Both the position numbers and the translations under genes were made by a program. Source: Ypsolopha sequella (taxonomy: Eukaryota > Arthropoda > Insecta > Lepidoptera > Ypsolophidae). From it: 64,000 nucleotides of DNA. The stretch is taken from assembly GCA_934047225.1 (NCBI GenBank), contig OW203986.1, forward strand, positions 26,849,221-26,913,220. The letters are read 5' to 3'. The notes under the pieces are model-generated. The model saw only the letters and a program-made list of their open reading frames with translations. It searched no databases and was not told the DNA's origin. Below are positions 34,187-44,077 of this stretch, piece by piece. The first letter of the stretch is position 1, and the number at the start of each line of letters is the position of its first letter.

Positions 34187-34582
34187 ATGTCATCATGTAT
34201 GTATGTCATCAAGTTATAATAAGGTAGGTACCTACTTTGTGACGGATCTTATTGAATGTTCCTTTTGTGTACTATCTTAGGGATGTCACTGTTTGTAAAT
34301 AATTAACTATTTTCTAGACAGTTACTACTCCTATTCTATATAGTTTATTCATTAGCAAAGCGAAAAGCTTCAGTAACTTTTTTCGTTTCTTTTCTCATGA
34401 GGATATGCAGCAGATATTTTAAGAAAGGACGGTAATATTTGCGCCTATTGCATTGGTAAAAAAATCTCAAGTTTAGTTTTGTCAAAACCTAAAAGAATAA
34501 TGAGTTGAAATACATTCTTCTTCTATAACATTTCCAAGGTCTTTTATGAAATTGGGTTTTTTCCTACAATAAGAGCTAAATA

Positions 34583-35074
34583 GTAGTTTATGCTACAAGG
34601 GCGCAAAGGAATAAATTACGAGGACGATTTAAAACACGAGCGTAGCGAGTAATATAGTTATTTGTAAGTATAGATATATAGTAGGTAGGTATATATAATG
34701 TTCATGTTCACTATCGCATTGGCTTAGCTGTAAGGATAGTGTTCTATTGTTGATAATAAATAAATAAATAAAATTTATTGCTCTTACGCCCGTGTATCAT
34801 ACTACGTTTTTCAATGCATAGTGTGAGGAAATAAAACAAATATAATTTTGTGAACTTTAAATTGTAATTGGCTCAAAAGGACTAGGTATCCAGAGCCGTT
34901 AAACAGTGGAAAAAAAGTATGACATTTATGGTACACAGGAAAGGCTGCAGGTTAGCCAACCATTGTAAATAAATAAAAAAATAATAATAATAAAGCCCTA
35001 GGGCAAAATAATCGACTTTCTGTTCGGTTTTGATGCATAAAAAGTGGGCCTTTACGAGCACATGCATTGAAAAA
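34583..35074 (+). repeat. Repeat family A, copy 5, interrupted
   Basis: Plus orientation. After GAGCGTAGCGAGT the normal sequence is replaced by a ~123-bp insert (34651-34773) that ends in (ATAA)n, then family A resumes at TTATTGCTCTTACGCCC. About 18 bases of family A are missing at the junction. Confidence 0.7.
34651..34773 (+). mobile_element. Short retroposon-like insert with (ATAA)n tail
   Basis: The segment ending TTGATAATAAATAAATAAAT inside family A looks like the 3' end of a 5'-truncated SINE or LINE. GGCTTAGCTGTAAGGATAG precedes the tail. Identity not recognised. Confidence 0.45.
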
Positions 35075-35724
35075 ATTATATTACTATAGAACTTACACCA
35101 CATTTTAAGTAAATAATATGCTAGTATGTTAGGATTTGTGTACTGATGTGATAACATGTAACATCAGTCAGAATCTGCGTTAACCTACTGAAATATTATC
35201 ATCATCATCATTAAGAGGCCCCTTTACGCATGGATTTTTCTCCAGATTTATAGAAATGGTAAAAATTGAATGTGAAGTCAACAGGTTATTTACGACATTT
35301 TTTTTTCCTAAGTATTATCTAGCGACGTCTCTATACACCTCAAAAAGCAAAACTTGATGAAAAATCACCGTAATAGCTGTCAAGATATAGTAAATATTGC
35401 CTCGTTTCACGCAAAGTTTAGCGAGTTATATAATTTTTATCTTATACTGGAAATAAAATAGAGAGAAATACAGACGTCGCCGTCGTTCATGTAAAGAAGA
35501 CTAAGTTTATACACTTTTCTATAAATAAACAGTTACCGTTTCATGGAAAACAGTTTTTACCTGAAACCATTTTACAAATTCGGCGCTTTTTGAATATTTC
35601 GCCATCTGACACCTCTTGATGAGAGATGGGTCGACTCGGAGTTTGGTGTGGGGGGGAAGGGAAACATATGTGTATAAAGATGTGTGCAAAGTTTCATTCA
35701 GATCAAAGCCATCAGGACGTCACA

Positions 35725-35729
35725 AACAC
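35725..35729. repeat. Target-site duplication, left (AACAC)
   Basis: AACAC directly before the 5' LTR, repeated at 42563-42567 directly after the 3' LTR. Five bases is usual for BEL/Pao integrase. Confidence 0.95.
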
Positions 35730-36194
35730 TGTTCGCGCCACTTCTTGTGGCTCTCATACTGCGGGGTAGTTGTGAATTAATATTTTCAACTGTCATTTTC
35801 GCTGCATCTCCACCCGCTTAGTTTTGGACGCAAATCAATCAGTCGTCAATCAGAAGCCTTTCACGCCGGAGGTATACGCTGATTGTCATTCGACTAGGTC
35901 CTACCTCGACCCTACCGCCCGCCATTTTGAGATCGCACCCGCTGTGCGCCTCATTTTCATCTATTACTATTACGAAGAAGATTAGCCGAGAAGAGCGCAA
36001 CCAGGCACGAAGAGGAAGAAGAAAACCATCTTGGAGAACACCAGAGACTTGGTGGCTCAGGCGAAGCGTGGTTTGTGGTGCATGCAGCTCCTTCCCAAGG
36101 TCAGATCTTTCATCTTCGTAATTATTTCTCTTCACTTCCCGCTATTTTTAAAACCTATGGTGATACAAAGCACTGCCGTCATATCGCGTGCTCA
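35730..36194 (+). repeat. BEL/Pao 5' LTR
   Basis: TGTTCGCGCCACTTCTTGTG ... ATATCGCGTGCTCA, 465 bp. By eye it is base-for-base the same as 42098-42562. Small ORFs on both strands occur identically in both LTRs and are not genes. No obvious AATAAA signal was found. Confidence 0.95.
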
Positions 36195-36680
36195 TTTTTT
36201 GGCCATTCGAGCCGGATCTAGATCCATTTTAGGCCCTTTGATCTGCGATCTATAACCATTTTTTGGTATTTCCAACCGCTATCTTCATGTTCTTTGTCTA
36301 AAGAACACGTGAATTCCGCTCTAATTTTCACTCTGCCCGCAGTATTACCCCGCATTCCCGCTCTTATTTGCATTATCTATGCATTAAAACCCCGCATTCG
36401 TCAAAATATTAGTGATTCCATTTCCTATATACTGGAAATTATAAATTATCTACAGTGAAATACGCCATTCTGTTAATTTATCCGCTGCGATTATACCATT
36501 TGATCATTTCACAGAAAATATTATCTGCCTACCTGCTAATTCTTAATATTATCGAGAGGTACTCGTACACAGGTTCGTCCGCCGCCCGTGTTATCTCTAA
36601 CTCATTAGCATTATTCTATGTTGTAGTCAGTATAAAACTTTCAATAGTTCTGGTACTTGCCTAACTTTGTACTATATAAC
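36195..36680 (+). other. BEL/Pao 5' untranslated leader
   Basis: The region between LTR and Gag start, containing the primer binding site and then about 460 bases. Packaging signals would lie here but none is recognisable from sequence. Confidence 0.6.
36200..36217 (+). promoter_or_regulatory. Primer binding site (tRNA-Tyr-like)
   Basis: TGGCCATTCGAGCCGGAT begins 5 bases after the LTR, with the TGG that pairs to the tRNA CCA end. From memory of insect tRNA-Tyr, 16 of 18 bases would pair with its 3' end; the two mismatches are at positions 4 and 6. Identity of the tRNA is inference. Confidence 0.6.
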
Positions 36681-39600
36681 ATGCCAAATTCCGCAGAAGC
36701 TGCAAAATTAAAGATGTCGTATAGTTTAAAGAAGCTTAAAAATAAAAGGCAAGAATTGTTTAATCGCCTTCAGAGAGTTTATGACTTTTCTAAAACCGCT
36801 TTAGAGGATGTTTCTTCGGCAGAATTGTTTATGGCCAATGTCGAAACTTTGGATACTGTACGCTCAGAAATTCATGTAATCATAGATGAAATTAATGACA
36901 CAGAGGTATTGATAAATCCTAATTTTGAACCAAATTATCAAAGTTGGTCAGCTTTTGAGGATCTTTACTCCCATTGCAAATACATCAACCGGAAGTTATC
37001 ACATTCTTCGAAATCGGCTGACTCTAAAGTTAAAGCTCCACGTGACATGGAATGTCCCAAAAAACCTACTATCAAGCTTCCAAAACTGGAACTCGTTGGT
37101 TTTTCTGGTGAAGCTACTATGTGGCCAACATTCTATGAAACATTTAAAACCACGATTCACGATAATCCGGACTTGACCGACAACGAACGAGTACAATACC
37201 TGATGGGTAAACTTTCTGGCCGGGCACTTTCGATTTGTTCTGGAATCACACCGAACGCAACTAACTACGACATAATCTGGAAAACACTCGTTTCTACTTT
37301 TCAAGACTCGCGTAGTTTAGCCACTACTTATTTGGATCAAATGTTTGAATTTCGCCCTTTAACTACCGCTAGTTCAAAAAACTTGGACTTGTTTTTAGAC
37401 AAGTTCTGTTCCGCTGTTTCGTGTTTAAAATCGCTGAATATTAAAGATCTTTCGGATTTTATCCTTATGTATTTGGCCCTTAAAAAACTTGATGTTGAAA
37501 CCGCTCGTTCATTTGAAATGTTTAAACGTGGTTCCGATTTACCCCATTATGATGAATTAATATCATTTTTACGGGAACAAACTAAGATACTGAACCGCAC
37601 TGCACCCGCAATTACCGCTCCCGCTCCGAACCGCTCCGTTAATAATAATAACAACAAAACCGGGTACAGTACCAAGTCAACCCATGCTTTTGTCTCCGCT
37701 TCGACCAATAATAATTGTTGTCCGCTATGTAAACAATTAAAACACTATAATTTATATAAGTGTCCCGAATTTGTGAAACTAGATATCGAGAAAAGATTTC
37801 AGTTCATCAAATCTAATAACGGTTGCACCAATTGTTTAAGTATTACGCATAACAATTCCGCTTGTAAATCGTCTTATAATTGCCGCCATTGTAATTGTAA
37901 ACACCATTCGATGTTGTGCCGCAAACAAAATGTGATGAATACTCACACCGCGCTTGGTCAAAATATTACCGTGTCTCCACGCACACATACGCAATCTTCG
38001 AGGTTGGTGGATCCTGCCGTATCGGCGACTAACACAGAACATATGACTAATGATTCTCAATCCGTACCAACTGCGAGTAATAATATTTCTTTATGTAACT
38101 TACAGCCTAACTCGCAGCGTAATGAAACATGCCTTTTAGGTACAATTCAAGTGATCGTGAAAGATTCTAACGGTATGTCAGTCCGTCTACGTGCGCTCTG
38201 CGACCCTGCGTCACAATCCAGTTTTTCGACGGTTTCCTGTTGTGAGAAGCTTAACTTAAAATATGAGAAAATTCCCCGCGCTTTTGTTAAGGGCATCGGC
38301 TCTTCATCAAACCCAATTAAGGGTGCGACAAACCTTAAATTGTTTTCACGATTTGATGATTCGGTTTCAATTTCGCTTGACACTTATGTAATCGACCGTA
38401 TTACCGACAACTTACCATCGGTGCAGGTCGATTTGTCTACGCTTTCATATTTAAAAGGTATCACACTTGCTGATGAAACCTTTTACTTACCGGGCGAGAT
38501 TGATATTCTTATCGGTGCATCTTTATTCGCGGATATCTTGTTATCAGGCCGCGTCTCTGGTCCCCCGGGTACGCCGACGGGATTTCAGACCATCTTCGGT
38601 TTTACGCTAATTGGTAATACGCCTGTTTACCAAAATACCGCATGTTCAATTTCGTTATGCTCTTATATGGAGATTGAACCGCCAATAGATTTTATTTTAC
38701 AAAAATTTTGGCAATTAGAAGAGGTGCATTGTGAACCTGCTTCTAGTCCCGCAAATGATGAATGTGAAAAATTATTTATTAACAATGTGTCACGTGACCC
38801 CGCTGGTCGCTATTCGGTTTCTTTACCGTTCGCACGGAATCCTAACATACTAGGAAACTCGTACCATCACGCAAAAAAGTGTTTTATGTCTCTTGAGCGT
38901 AGGTTTGTTTCTAACGCAGATTTACGTTCCGAGTATAACAATATAATAAATGAATACCTAACTAAAGGTTACATATCCCCGCTTCATAATGATGACCAAT
39001 TATCTCTTGGTTATTATATTCCGCATCATCCCGTAGTGCGTGTTGATAAATCAACGACAAAGGTGCGTATTTGTATGAATGCCAGTACTAAGACTGACTC
39101 CGCTGATGGTACTCGTGTCTCATTAAATGACACGCTGCACACAGGTGCTAATTTGCAAAACGATTTGTTTTTAATTTTACTTGACTTCCGCTTGTATGAA
39201 ATCGCTTTTACCTCGGATATCAAACAAATGTTCTTACAAGTTTTGGTTAACGCCGATGATCGCAAATTTCAAAAGTTTTTATACCGCTTTGACACGTGTT
39301 CACCGCTTATCGCTTATCAGTTCAATCGCGTCTGCTTTGGACTACGTAGTAGCCCTTTCCTTGCGATGAGAGTAGTCAGGAAACTCTGTGAGGATGGGAG
39401 TTCAGCGTACCCGCTCGCCGCTACTGTAGCCGCACGAAACTGTTACATGGACGACATCTGCTATAGCACGCCCACCGTGCAGGGCTCCTTACAGCTCAGA
39501 GATGAGCTGGTAGGATTGCTTAAGGCCGGTGGCTTTGAGCTCGTCAAGTGGTCTAGTAACTGTCAACAGTTACTTGATACACTGCCTGATACTCACCGCT

Positions 39601-41321
39601 TAAATTCTAGTAAGAATTTTGAAGAACAAACTCAAACTCTTAAAGTTCTTGGCTTACAGTGGTCGCCTGATTCTGACGAGTTCTCTTTTACTGTATCGCT
39701 AGATAGTCGCCCATGTACTAAACGCAATGTTTTGTCCGTGATAGCACGTCAGTACGACGTCCTCGGCTTTACCGCTCCTGTGATCTTGTACGCAAAATTA
39801 CTCTTGCAGAAAATCTGTATTTTAAAATTAGACTGGGATGAAACACTACCCTCTGATATTGCGCAGATTTGGCAAAACTATTTGAAGGAGCTACCTGTTT
39901 TGCGGGATTTACGTATTAAACGCCACTTAGACGTGTTCCAAAATTCGAAAATTTCGATAATATCATTTGCAGACGCAAGTGAACGTGGATACGGATGTGT
40001 CGTATATATTAGAGTACAAGATGACTCAGACACTTGCACTAGCATTCGGCTGGTATGCGCAAAGTCAAAAGTCTGTCCGCTCAAGACCGTCAGTGTCGCC
40101 CGCCTTGAGCTTTGTGCCTCGTTACTCATGTCGAAATTAACTCGTCGTGTAGTTGACGCTTATAAAATACGTCACAATATTGAACGTATTTACTGTTTTA
40201 CCGATTCTATGGTAACTTTACACTGGATACATTCCTCACCGCACAGGTTTAAAACCTTTGTCGCGACGCGTATAACAAAAATAATATCCGCTATTCCCGC
40301 TGAATGTTTTTACCATACAGCTGGTTCTCAAAACCCGAGCGACTGTCTTTCCCGTGGTCTCACTCCCACGCAGTTGATGAGTCACCCGCTCTGGTTCACT
40401 GGACCTGCTTGGCTTTATCTGGACGCTAAAGAGTGGCCAATCAAAACAATAGAATCAGCTTCTATTGAAGAAAACTTGCCGGAATCAAAAACAATTTCTC
40501 TTCCCGCTTTTAGTAATGAAGAACCGCATCCACTTCTTTCTCTTTCGGAAAGAATTTCGTCATGGCTTGTGCTTTTACACACAATCATTTACATCTACCG
40601 ATTTTTACGTATTTTACCGCGCTCTAATATTTTTACCGCTACCGATATGGATTTCGCTGAAGTTGCATTGATTAAAGCTCTTCAAGCATTTTATTTTCTT
40701 GATGAAATAAAAAGATTAAAGTCAAATAAACTTTGTTCTCCCGCTTTAAATCGACTATCGCCATTTTTAGATAAAAATGGATTGTTACGCGTTGGTGGTC
40801 GACTTCGCAACACAGACATGACGTTCGATCAACAACACCCTGTGTTGTTACCTCGTAAAAATCATATTGTCGAATTGATTATCATTCATTATCATCGCAA
40901 AAATTGTCACACTGGACCAGTGGCTTTAATGTCAATAATCCGCCAAAAATTTTGGATACTTTCCTGTCGAAATATTGTTCGTCGCGTAATACATAGCTGC
41001 AATTATTGTTTTAAGGCGAAGCCGAGACAAACCTTCCCTTTCATGGCAGATTTACCATCATGCCGCGTTAATGAGGCTAAAGCTTTTGTCCACTGCGCTG
41101 TGGATTATTGTGGTCCTATCAGTATCACTCCGTATCGAAAACGTGGAGTCCGTCCCGTCAAATGTTACCTCTGCATATTTGTATGCCTGGTGACTCGTGC
41201 AGTTCACGTTGAATTGGCAACTGATCTTAGCACGAACACTTTTCTTTCCGCGTTAAACGTTTTTTATCTAGACGTGGAGCAGTGTCTTTCGTATATTCAG
41301 ATAATGCTACGAACTTTGTAG
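36681..41321 (+). CDS. BEL/Pao Gag-Pol polyprotein (frame ends early in integrase)
   Basis: 1546 codons from the ATG at 36681; the open frame extends 8 codons further up without an ATG. Domains in order, residues approximate: N-terminal coiled-coil-like region (1-100); Gag domain of the DUF1759 type, KLELVGFSGE ... MWPTFYETF (133-300); Cys/His clusters CPLCKQLKHYNLYKC and CTNCLSITHNNSAC (345-415), as in nucleocapsid; DUF1758-type aspartic protease with LCDPASQSS (507); reverse transcriptase with RICMNAS (798), FGLRSSPFLA and YMDD (922-925); RNase H with FADAS (1096), LELCASLL, TDSMVTLHW (1173) and NPSDCLSRG (1218); integrase zinc finger HYHRKNCHTG ... CNYCFKAKP (1403-1440); first catalytic Asp in CAVDYCGP (1472). 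The frame then shifts and stops at 41319. The element uses one frame for gag and pol. Protease DPA replaces the usual D-S/T-G. Confidence 0.95.
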   Translation: MPNSAEAAKLKMSYSLKKLKNKRQELFNRLQRVYDFSKTALEDVSSAELFMANVETLDTVRSEIHVIIDEINDTEVLINPNFEPNYQSWSAFEDLYSHCKYINRKLSHSSKSADSKVKAPRDMECPKKPTIKLPKLELVGFSGEATMWPTFYETFKTTIHDNPDLTDNERVQYLMGKLSGRALSICSGITPNATNYDIIWKTLVSTFQDSRSLATTYLDQMFEFRPLTTASSKNLDLFLDKFCSAVSCLKSLNIKDLSDFILMYLALKKLDVETARSFEMFKRGSDLPHYDELISFLREQTKILNRTAPAITAPAPNRSVNNNNNKTGYSTKSTHAFVSASTNNNCCPLCKQLKHYNLYKCPEFVKLDIEKRFQFIKSNNGCTNCLSITHNNSACKSSYNCRHCNCKHHSMLCRKQNVMNTHTALGQNITVSPRTHTQSSRLVDPAVSATNTEHMTNDSQSVPTASNNISLCNLQPNSQRNETCLLGTIQVIVKDSNGMSVRLRALCDPASQSSFSTVSCCEKLNLKYEKIPRAFVKGIGSSSNPIKGATNLKLFSRFDDSVSISLDTYVIDRITDNLPSVQVDLSTLSYLKGITLADETFYLPGEIDILIGASLFADILLSGRVSGPPGTPTGFQTIFGFTLIGNTPVYQNTACSISLCSYMEIEPPIDFILQKFWQLEEVHCEPASSPANDECEKLFINNVSRDPAGRYSVSLPFARNPNILGNSYHHAKKCFMSLERRFVSNADLRSEYNNIINEYLTKGYISPLHNDDQLSLGYYIPHHPVVRVDKSTTKVRICMNASTKTDSADGTRVSLNDTLHTGANLQNDLFLILLDFRLYEIAFTSDIKQMFLQVLVNADDRKFQKFLYRFDTCSPLIAYQFNRVCFGLRSSPFLAMRVVRKLCEDGSSAYPLAATVAARNCYMDDICYSTPTVQGSLQLRDELVGLLKAGGFELVKWSSNCQQLLDTLPDTHRLNSSKNFEEQTQTLKVLGLQWSPDSDEFSFTVSLDSRPCTKRNVLSVIARQYDVLGFTAPVILYAKLLLQKICILKLDWDETLPSDIAQIWQNYLKELPVLRDLRIKRHLDVFQNSKISIISFADASERGYGCVVYIRVQDDSDTCTSIRLVCAKSKVCPLKTVSVARLELCASLLMSKLTRRVVDAYKIRHNIERIYCFTDSMVTLHWIHSSPHRFKTFVATRITKIISAIPAECFYHTAGSQNPSDCLSRGLTPTQLMSHPLWFTGPAWLYLDAKEWPIKTIESASIEENLPESKTISLPAFSNEEPHPLLSLSERISSWLVLLHTIIYIYRFLRILPRSNIFTATDMDFAEVALIKALQAFYFLDEIKRLKSNKLCSPALNRLSPFLDKNGLLRVGGRLRNTDMTFDQQHPVLLPRKNHIVELIIIHYHRKNCHTGPVALMSIIRQKFWILSCRNIVRRVIHSCNYCFKAKPRQTFPFMADLPSCRVNEAKAFVHCAVDYCGPISITPYRKRGVRPVKCYLCIFVCLVTRAVHVELATDLSTNTFLSALNVFYLDVEQCLSYIQIMLRTL

Positions 41322-41503
41322 GCGCTAGAAATGCCCTCTCAGAAATTTACAATTTGACAAACTCCGAAGAATTTAAAACGTCTTTCGCGAATGAACTTGC
41401 CGATCATAGAATACAATGGAAATTTAATATTCCACGTAGCCCACATTTGGGGGACATTATGAGATATATGTCAAAGGATTTAAGACGCATTTGCATAGAG
41501 TAG
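41282..41503 (+). pseudogene. BEL/Pao integrase core, middle part in a shifted frame
   Basis: Continues the integrase core after the first frame change, with the second catalytic Asp in YSDNATNFVGA and the block IQWKFNIPRSPHLG. About 60 codons match the family before the frame is lost again near 41455-41465. From there to the stop at 41501 the reading is out of frame. The shift relative to the main frame equals loss of one base (or gain of two). Confidence 0.85.
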
Positions 41504-41997
41504 TAGGTACTCAACTGTTGACCTACGAAGAATTATTAACTGTAGTTACGCAAATAGAATGTGTCATAAATTCTCGTCCGCTTACGCTGCTGAGTGAAGA
41601 TCCATCTGAACTTAGCGCGTTAACTCCTGCACATTTTCTGATGTCAACTCCTTTAAAAGAATTACCCGCTTGTAAGGTGGCTGATGAGCCAGTTAATTTA
41701 TTACGTCGCTACGCGTTGCTTGATCAAATGGTAGAATCGTTCGCAAGGCGATGGAAGAATGATTATCTCCATCTTCTCCAGTCTAGAGGAAAATGGAATA
41801 CACCTTCCAACCCAATCAAAATTGGATCTGTTGTCGTTGTAGTTACCGATAACACTCCACCGCTTCAATGGCCGCTCGGTGTTATTGTAGCTGTATACCC
41901 TGGCAAAGATAATGTCATTAGGGTAGCTTCTGTCAAAACGACGACAGGTGTTTACAAACGACCTGTCGTGCGTCTTTGCCCTCTCCCATCTCAATAA
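41459..41997 (+). pseudogene. BEL/Pao integrase, C-terminal part in a third frame
   Basis: The third frame includes the probable catalytic Glu (codon at 41461) right at the second shift, then THLHRVVGTQLLTYEELLT, CVINSRPLTLLSEDPSELS, TPAHFLMSTPLKELPA, and the C-terminal domain with GSVVVVVTDNTPPLQWPLGV and RPVVRLCPLPSQ before a natural stop at 41995. This is the expected integrase end, so nothing beyond the two frame changes is missing. Both shifts are in the same direction, which fits two single-base losses. They could be true mutations or errors in the assembled sequence. Confidence 0.9.
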
Positions 41998-42083
41998 CTC
42001 CTTTCTTTGCCCCCGCTTCAAAATTTCGTTATTCTCTGTCTTATTTTTACTTTTCTATTCTTATTTTAAAACCAATGGTTTTA

Positions 42084-42097
42084 ACGCCGGGGGCAAA
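42084..42097 (+). promoter_or_regulatory. Probable polypurine tract
   Basis: ACGCCGGGGGCAAA lies directly before the 3' LTR, where plus-strand synthesis primes in LTR elements. It is only partly purine (GGGGGCAAA), so the call rests mainly on position. Confidence 0.55.
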
Positions 42098-42562
42098 TGT
42101 TCGCGCCACTTCTTGTGGCTCTCATACTGCGGGGTAGTTGTGAATTAATATTTTCAACTGTCATTTTCGCTGCATCTCCACCCGCTTAGTTTTGGACGCA
42201 AATCAATCAGTCGTCAATCAGAAGCCTTTCACGCCGGAGGTATACGCTGATTGTCATTCGACTAGGTCCTACCTCGACCCTACCGCCCGCCATTTTGAGA
42301 TCGCACCCGCTGTGCGCCTCATTTTCATCTATTACTATTACGAAGAAGATTAGCCGAGAAGAGCGCAACCAGGCACGAAGAGGAAGAAGAAAACCATCTT
42401 GGAGAACACCAGAGACTTGGTGGCTCAGGCGAAGCGTGGTTTGTGGTGCATGCAGCTCCTTCCCAAGGTCAGATCTTTCATCTTCGTAATTATTTCTCTT
42501 CACTTCCCGCTATTTTTAAAACCTATGGTGATACAAAGCACTGCCGTCATATCGCGTGCTCA
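42098..42562 (+). repeat. BEL/Pao 3' LTR
   Basis: 465 bp, identical by eye to the 5' LTR, followed by the AACAC target duplication (42563-42567). Confidence 0.95.
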
Positions 42563-42648
42563 AACACTTAAACCATTTATATGTCAGCTGAGAAGTATGA
42601 TGATATTTCACGGAGATTTTCGCTAATTCCAAATCGTTTTTGTTGCAG

Positions 42649-42703
42649 GTATGGAAACACATATCAGAATTTCAGCGAAGGAAATGTTTCATTCGTAAAT
42701 TCG
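42649..42703 (+). other. Candidate 55-bp exon
   Basis: CGTTTTTGTTGCAG at 42635-42648 is a good splice acceptor, and GTAAGC at 42704 a good donor. One frame of the 55 bases is open and reads YGNTYQNFSEGNVSFVNS; another reads VWKHISEFQRRKCFIRKF. There is no neighbouring exon, homology or expression evidence, so this may be chance. Confidence 0.2.
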
Positions 42704-43005
42704 GTAAGCGAGACATTATTTGAATAAATATTAAAATTAAACATTACCATCTATATCCTGATCGCCCGCTATCTCGAGAAGTAGGTACCAAAGAGTTTTG
42801 ATCGTAAAAATCCGAGATATCGACAGCAACGGAATCGACTTACTTCTTTAATTCGACTTCATTCAGTTTATCGGCGATTTTGCTCAACTCTCGTCTTTTG
42901 GGATTATTCCCGGCCGACGATTCACTGCTACTGTGATCGGACTTGCTGGGTTTTTTTTTCTCTCTCTTTAAACGATTGATTTGATCGACTACGTATTAAT
43001 ATTTT

Positions 43006-43411
43006 AGGTCTTTACATATGAAATTGCTGTTATCTATAGAGAATTTGAAAAAAAAACTCAAATTTCGGTACTAATGTTTATGAATTTTTTTTAGGAATGA
43101 CAAATCCAAATTTGTATGAAGGAGACAACATTAAGCTAACAGCAACATTAATGAAATTTAAAAAAAGTGTCAGCTGTAAAAAATTATTACGAATCTTATC
43201 ATGGAAATGGATGGCATTTAGGACGAACTGTTTTTGAAGATTTAATTTTTATAATCAAACTGAAAATAAAAACGAAATTTAATACGTAGATGTAAAACCT
43301 TGAAATCTACTATCAAACAAAAAACAAATAATTGAAATAGCTATTGAATTACAGGAATTATGAGCTTGTGAATATGTACGAAAATTTCGGCTATTTCATA
43401 GGTAAATACCT
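43006..43411 (+). mobile_element. MITE-like repeat I, copy 2, with terminal inverted repeats
   Basis: AGGTCTTTACATATGAAATTG at the left and the complement AGGTATTTACCTATGAAATAG at the right end. The interior matches 15481-15881 (GGAGACAACATTAAGCTAAC, TACGAATCTTATCATGGAAA). This copy has both ends; the 15.5-kb copy lost its left end. Confidence 0.65.
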
Positions 43412-43450
43412 ATTATAAATATGTAGAAAATTGAGACTCTGCCCCGAGGA

Positions 43451-43872
43451 CTGTTTTTTTAAAGTAACCTAAAGTGTCATGTTTGTAAAGATTAAAACAG
43501 TGTTTTCACACCACCTGCTCGACAATGTCCAATTACATATCATGCAACCTCAACGTAAAGTAAGGCATTATATCTCAAGGAATATACAGTTATATGAAAA
43601 TCCCTAGGGATTAAAGTGATTTAAATTTGGAACGTCAAATTCGTGTGGAAACTCGTGGAAACTGTTTTTTTAAAGTAACCTAAAGTGTCATGTTTGTAAA
43701 GATTAAAACAGTGTTTTCACACCACCTGCTCGACAATGTCTAATTACATATCATGCAACCTCAACGTAAAGTAACGCATTATATCTCAAGGGATATAAAG
43801 TTATATGAAAATCCCTAGGGATTAAAGTGATTTAAATTTGGAACGTCAAATTCGTGTGGAAACTCGTGGAAA
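43451..43872 (+). repeat. Tandem duplication, 211-bp period, two copies
   Basis: CTGTTTTTTTAAAGTAACCT ... GTGTGGAAACTCGTGGAAA at 43451 and again at 43662, with only a handful of differences (for example AAGGCATT versus AACGCATT). Confidence 0.9.
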
Positions 43873-44077
43873 ACAAATGCCCATATGGGATTGTAAAGAG
43901 GTTTGTTCGAAAATCGAACCGGCCACCATAAGCAGAATTCAACAAAAAGAAAAAAAGCGTTTACAAAGAATGTGAAACAAAAGACGGTGTTTGGTGCTGT
44001 GATTGTCAGTGAATTTTATTGAATTATTACTGGCTTTTTATTGTCTCGCAGAAGGTGTGAAAATTAGAGTATGCTCC

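Larger units (their letters stand above)
35730..42562 (+). mobile_element. BEL/Pao LTR retrotransposon, nearly complete, very young
   Basis: 6833 bp. It has identical 465-bp LTRs that start TG and end CA, a 5-bp target duplication, a tRNA-type primer binding site 5 bases after the 5' LTR, and one long Gag-Pol frame with Gag, protease, reverse transcriptase (YMDD), RNase H and integrase in the BEL/Pao order. No env-like ORF lies between integrase and the 3' LTR. The element is complete at both ends, but the integrase region changes frame twice (near 41270-41285 and 41455-41465), so this copy should not make a full integrase. It sits in sequence (GTGTGCAAAGTTTCATTCAG at about 35684) that itself looks like part of a repeat. 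Confidence 0.97.

Noticed and set aside
35839..36135. 98-aa minus ORF and plus ORFs in the LTRs
   Set aside because: They occur identically in both LTRs and overlap on both strands. No domain, so accidental frames in a regulatory repeat.
41260..41470. Programmed ribosomal frameshifting in the BEL/Pao element
   Set aside because: The shifts lie inside the integrase catalytic core, where no BEL/Pao element is known to shift, and there are two of them. Mutation or sequencing error is simpler.
42098..42562. env-like gene between integrase and 3' LTR
   Set aside because: Only about 100 bases separate the integrase stop (41997) from the LTR, with no room for a third gene.
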